Source: Pseudalkalibacillus sp052246725 (GTDB lineage: Bacteria; Bacillota; Bacilli; Bacillales; Fictibacillaceae). Taken from it: a stretch of 64,000 bases of DNA. The stretch lies in assembly GCA_052246725.1 (NCBI GenBank), contig JBQQCL010000016.1; one strand, written 5' to 3'. The notes beneath the pieces were generated by a model. The model was given only the letters and a program-made list of their open reading frames with translations. It made no database searches and was not told the DNA's origin. Shown here piece by piece: positions 61,212 to 64,000 of this stretch (its first letter is position 1; each line of letters opens with the position of its first letter). The translations under genes were made by a program, and so were the position numbers.

Positions 61212-61844
61212 ATGTTTGTCAAAAGTATCATGTTACCGAAAGCGAAAACATATGTCGCTAAAAATTCAGATACGTTGGAAGATGTACTACATAAGTTGAA
61301 TCAATATCAAATCGATGGGATGCCTGTGGTCAATGGAACGCAATATGCTGGAATTGTCACTTTGAACAAAATCTATAAGGCATACTTCGAATCCGGTTCA
61401 GATCGTCAGGATTTCCTCAAGTCCACTGTTGCTGGAGATGTTGCGGACCATAAAGATGATTTCATTGATGAAGAAGAAGTATTTGAAAAAATCCTTTTGT
61501 CCGTCAAGGACCGCCCGTTGTTAGCAGTTGTCGACGAGGCTGGAGAATTGAAAGGGATCATTACCCGATATGATGCACTCGAACAATTCCAAAGTGCTTT
61601 TGGTATGAACCGAAAAGGTGTCAGGATTTCATTTTCATCATCAGAAGCAGAAGGACGTATTGCCCGGCTTGCAGAAATTGCGAAACAATTCCATGAAAAT
61701 ATCATTTCACTTGCGACCTTTGACGAATCAGATAAGTTCGTAAGAAGAATCGTCATGAAAGTTGAAAAGCAGCAGAACATTGATAAATTCATAAAAAAGC
61801 TTGAGTCATCTGGATTCCGGATTCTTGATATCAAGGAAGATTGA
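61212..61844 (+). CDS. CBS-pair and ACT-like domain protein
   Basis: A 210-residue soluble protein. Two CBS motifs (about 8-60 with DGMPVVNGTQYAGIVTL, and 75-130 with PLLAVVDEAGELKGIITR) are followed by an ACT-like C-terminus (about 140-210). CBS pairs bind adenine nucleotides, in some relatives cyclic di-AMP; no ligand can be named here. AGGGGGGA precedes the ATG. The 200 bp upstream are AT-rich without other features. Confidence 0.85.
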   Translation: MFVKSIMLPKAKTYVAKNSDTLEDVLHKLNQYQIDGMPVVNGTQYAGIVTLNKIYKAYFESGSDRQDFLKSTVAGDVADHKDDFIDEEEVFEKILLSVKDRPLLAVVDEAGELKGIITRYDALEQFQSAFGMNRKGVRISFSSSEAEGRIARLAEIAKQFHENIISLATFDESDKFVRRIVMKVEKQQNIDKFIKKLESSGFRILDIKED

Positions 61845-61893
61845 CAACATGAAATTCCTTCCCTTTTCATACGGTATAGGGGAGGGATTTTTT

Positions 61894-62289
61894 GTGTTTA
61901 AACGGATCATGGCATTACTTATCGGATATTTTTCCTTATATACAGTCGTGAATGACATACCAACTTCATCTTATGACCAATTCATGGTGTGGGTGGCAAA
62001 TTTGATTATGAACCCCATGCATTTCGTTTATTCAGCCTTTCTGATCCTCATTGGTGTTTTAGCATATGGGATTGCGATCAAAACGGTCATCACAGATTTC
62101 AGAAAACGAAGACTTCGCTCATTGATGGTGCCGCTACTGTACATTGCACTGGTAACATGCAGTGTATACCTGCTTTATCAGATAAATGAGCTTCTAATGT
62201 TGATTTTCTTACCTTGTTCCGTTATTTATGGTATCATTTCGTTATCTCAATCTAATGTTCACGAACGGAGACAGGAAGGTGCAGAATGA
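61894..62289 (+). CDS. hypothetical four-segment membrane protein
   Basis: A 131-residue protein with four hydrophobic segments and a short charged tail. GTG 61894 follows GGGGAGGG; the longer frame from 61801 starts inside the CBS gene. It overlaps ypbG by 4 nt and so is coupled to it. Family not recognised. Confidence 0.72.
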   Translation: MFKRIMALLIGYFSLYTVVNDIPTSSYDQFMVWVANLIMNPMHFVYSAFLILIGVLAYGIAIKTVITDFRKRRLRSLMVPLLYIALVTCSVYLLYQINELLMLIFLPCSVIYGIISLSQSNVHERRQEGAE

Positions 62290-63062
62290 TCATTACTTTT
62301 TTTCTAGTGATGGGCATTGGTTTGCTGCTGCTTTTTTATATGTGGTATGAAGCCCATCAAATCGTCGTAAAAAATCATGAGCTCTCTTTAGAAAATTTTC
62401 CTGAAAGCTTCAATGGCTTAAAGGTTTTTTTTATATCTGATATCCACACCAGGGTGATCGATGATAAACTGCTTGACCAATTGAAAGAGCCGATTGACAT
62501 AGTAGTAATTGGTGGAGATTTGATGGAAAAAGGCGTACCGTTCGAGCGTGTTTCCAAAAATTTGGACCAGCTGTCAAAGATCGCACCTAATTATTTCGTG
62601 TGGGGGAATAATGATTATGAAGTGGATTTTCGAAACTTGGATGTCCTTTTAAGGGAAAAAGGTGTGACGCTCCTTGATAATACATGTGCCAGGTTTGAAT
62701 CTGGAGATGATACATTGACCCTTATAGGAGTAGATGATCCGACCGTGGAAAGGGATGATCTGGATTTAGCAGTTTCCGATGCAGATGATAGTAATACAAG
62801 CTTTAAAATCCTCATCAGCCATAATCCGTCGGTCATTGAAAAGGTTAACAACGAGCATCGAATCGGCTTCGTCCTGAGCGGACATACCCATGGAGGACAA
62901 ATTCGTCTTTTCAAATGGGGGATCGCAGAAAGAGGAGGCTTTAAAGAATATCCACATACAAAACTATTCATAAGCAATGGTTTCGGCTATACAAAACTTC
63001 CATTAAGACTTTGTGCACCAGCAGAATCTCATGTGTTCACTTTTTATAGAAAAACTTTGTAA
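62286..63062 (+). CDS. ypbG: membrane-anchored metallophosphoesterase YpbG
   Basis: A 258-residue phosphoesterase with one N-terminal membrane anchor. Metal-site motifs: SDIH, GGDLMEKG, WGNNDYE, ISHNP and SGHTHGGQ. It resembles the YkuE/YpbG group, some of which act on lipid phosphates. ATG overlaps the previous gene's stop. Confidence 0.9.
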   Translation: MIITFFLVMGIGLLLLFYMWYEAHQIVVKNHELSLENFPESFNGLKVFFISDIHTRVIDDKLLDQLKEPIDIVVIGGDLMEKGVPFERVSKNLDQLSKIAPNYFVWGNNDYEVDFRNLDVLLREKGVTLLDNTCARFESGDDTLTLIGVDDPTVERDDLDLAVSDADDSNTSFKILISHNPSVIEKVNNEHRIGFVLSGHTHGGQIRLFKWGIAERGGFKEYPHTKLFISNGFGYTKLPLRLCAPAESHVFTFYRKTL

Positions 63063-63087
63063 ATGATAAAGTTGATTTCTGACTAAG

Positions 63088-63160
63088 GGGCTTGCGGATA
63101 GCCCGCGGAACGCGAGTATATTCCAAACTAAAAAACAACAATTTATGAGAACACAGTCTT
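63088..63160 (+). repeat. R1 element remnant, copy G
   Basis: GCCCGCGGAACGCGAGTATATTCC and a decayed right end (GAGAACACAGTCTT) match the 3' part of the short R1 form at 6394-6561. The left half is gone. Confidence 0.55.
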
Positions 63161-63290
63161 TACTAAAAGAGTTCCTGTTAATGCCCGATGCAGATCTTTT
63201 CAGAACTACCTGACCACGAAGAACCTTCTGTAAATCGCCATCATATAGTGTAAAGAAAGGGTGGAGTATTGCTGTTGAGGAGGACCATAT

Positions 63291-63890
63291 ATGCGACTGG
63301 AGCGTTTAACATATAACAAAATAAAAGTGTTTTTAACATTGGACGATTTAGACGAGCGCGGCATCTCGAAAGAAGAAATGTGGCAAGACTTACCAAAAGT
63401 GCACGAATTGTTTAGGGATATGATGTTAGAAGCAGATGATGAACTTGGATTTAAAGCAGATGGTCCGATAGCCGTCGAAGTTTTTTCGCTGCCTGCACAA
63501 GGGATGGTCGTCATTGTCACGAAAGGTCAACCTACGAGTGAGGATGATGATTACGATGATGAATATCTGGAACTTCAAGTGACAATGGATATAAGTGATG
63601 ATGTCATTTATGAATTCAAACATTTCGACGACATCATCGCACTAACTTCACGAGTGCATCAATTAGGGATCACTGGTGGGGAAATTACTTATTATAACGG
63701 ACATTATTTCGTTTCATTCGAGGAAGAGGAATATGAATTTCTAGATGTCAATATGTTCGTCGCACTTTTATCTGAATTCGGAAGTCCTTCCACCATCACA
63801 AAGTGGCGAGTGAGAGAGTATGGAAAGTTGATCATGGAAGAGAAAGCCATGGAACAGATCAATGAATTTTTTCTGAAAAACAATGAATGA
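63291..63890 (+). CDS. ypbH: MecA-family adaptor protein (YpbH, MecB)
   Basis: A 199-residue adaptor. N-terminal substrate-binding domain (MRLERLTYNKIKVFLTLDDL), an acidic linker (EDDDYDDEY), and a C-terminal ClpC-binding domain (FKHFDDIIALTSRV). The MecA paralogue YpbH also feeds substrates to ClpCP. Place and length match B. subtilis ypbH. Confidence 0.92.
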   Translation: MRLERLTYNKIKVFLTLDDLDERGISKEEMWQDLPKVHELFRDMMLEADDELGFKADGPIAVEVFSLPAQGMVVIVTKGQPTSEDDDYDDEYLELQVTMDISDDVIYEFKHFDDIIALTSRVHQLGITGGEITYYNGHYFVSFEEEEYEFLDVNMFVALLSEFGSPSTITKWRVREYGKLIMEEKAMEQINEFFLKNNE

Positions 63891-63897
63891 AAGCTCT

Positions 63898-63935
63898 GGG
63901 CTGGCCGATATGAAAAGTGCCTAGCCCTTTTGAAT
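63898..63935 (+). terminator. ypbH terminator
   Basis: Stem GGGCT/AGCCC with inner GGC/GCC and TTTT, just past the stop. Weak. Confidence 0.5.
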
Positions 63936-64000
63936 ATTTGTGCTATACCTTCAAGTTATATTTAAAGTTGAGTTAAATTTTCATCTTTAAGGGTATTGAT

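Noticed and set aside
1..64000. CRISPR array, rRNA or tRNA genes, prophage or transposase
   Set aside because: No regular direct repeats with unique spacers, no rRNA or tRNA signatures noticed, and no integrase other than XerD or any phage structural gene. The 21-bp arrays have no unique spacers.

Overview
The window is a chromosomal segment from an endospore-forming member of the Bacillaceae. Gene content and order follow the Bacillus subtilis nudF-to-ypbH region: nudF, yqxK, spoIIM, fur, yqzK, xerD, deoB, punA, pdp, dacF-spoIIAA-AB-sigF, spoVA, lysA, ppiB, the rib operon, scpAB, dacB-spmAB, rluB, resABCDE, serA, fer, ypbB-recS-ypbD-ypbF-ypbG-ypbH. Ribosome-binding sites are strong AGGAGG types, TTG and GTG starts are common, and several sporulation-sigma promoters can be read. 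The genus cannot be fixed from the sequence alone.

Layout. 0-3 kb: a thiolase, an aldo/keto reductase and a 43-codon mciZ-like gene. 3.2-7.8 kb: nudF, an endonuclease-Q-like gene, spoIIM, fur, yqzK and xerD. 8-12.2 kb: nucleoside salvage (deoB, two different purine nucleoside phosphorylases in tandem, pdp). 12.4-21 kb: the forespore block (dacF, spoIIAA-AB-sigF, the seven-gene spoVA operon). 21-23.3 kb: lysine riboswitch, lysA, ppiB. 23.9-29.2 kb: FMN riboswitch, ribDEBAH, ribT. 30-36.5 kb: scpAB, a type III polyketide synthase with its methyltransferase, dacB-spmAB. 36.9-43.7 kb: rluB and the resABCDE cytochrome c biogenesis and redox-signalling operon. 43.9-47.2 kb: a secreted M23/LysM peptidase, a PHP phosphatase and serA. 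47.3-56 kb: an accessory segment between serA and fer, with an MFS exporter under a T-box, an ABC-F/GNAT pair, ppa and an immune inhibitor A protease. 56.2-63.9 kb: fer and the ypb block ending in the second MecA adaptor.

The most notable regulatory structure is the ABC-F leader (49.87-50.14 kb). It has a near-consensus promoter, a three-codon upstream ORF, three mutually exclusive RNA segments, and a terminator whose 3' arm is also the gene's ribosome-binding site. Its neighbour, an MFS exporter, sits behind a complete T-box, an unusual pairing. A promoter overlapping a near-perfect Fur box points antisense into fer from just beyond its 3' end.

The intergenic DNA is unusually structured. 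One family of 100-460 bp elements with AAGGCTGTTTTC-type terminal inverted repeats is present in seven copies, two of which bracket the FMN riboswitch. A smaller element nests inside three of them and also stands alone twice. Two hairpin families (about 125 bp and 195 bp) have two copies each. Four gaps carry degenerate tandem arrays whose unit sequences differ but share a period near 21 bp.

All calls come from reading the sequence and recalled family features. No database search or folding program was run.
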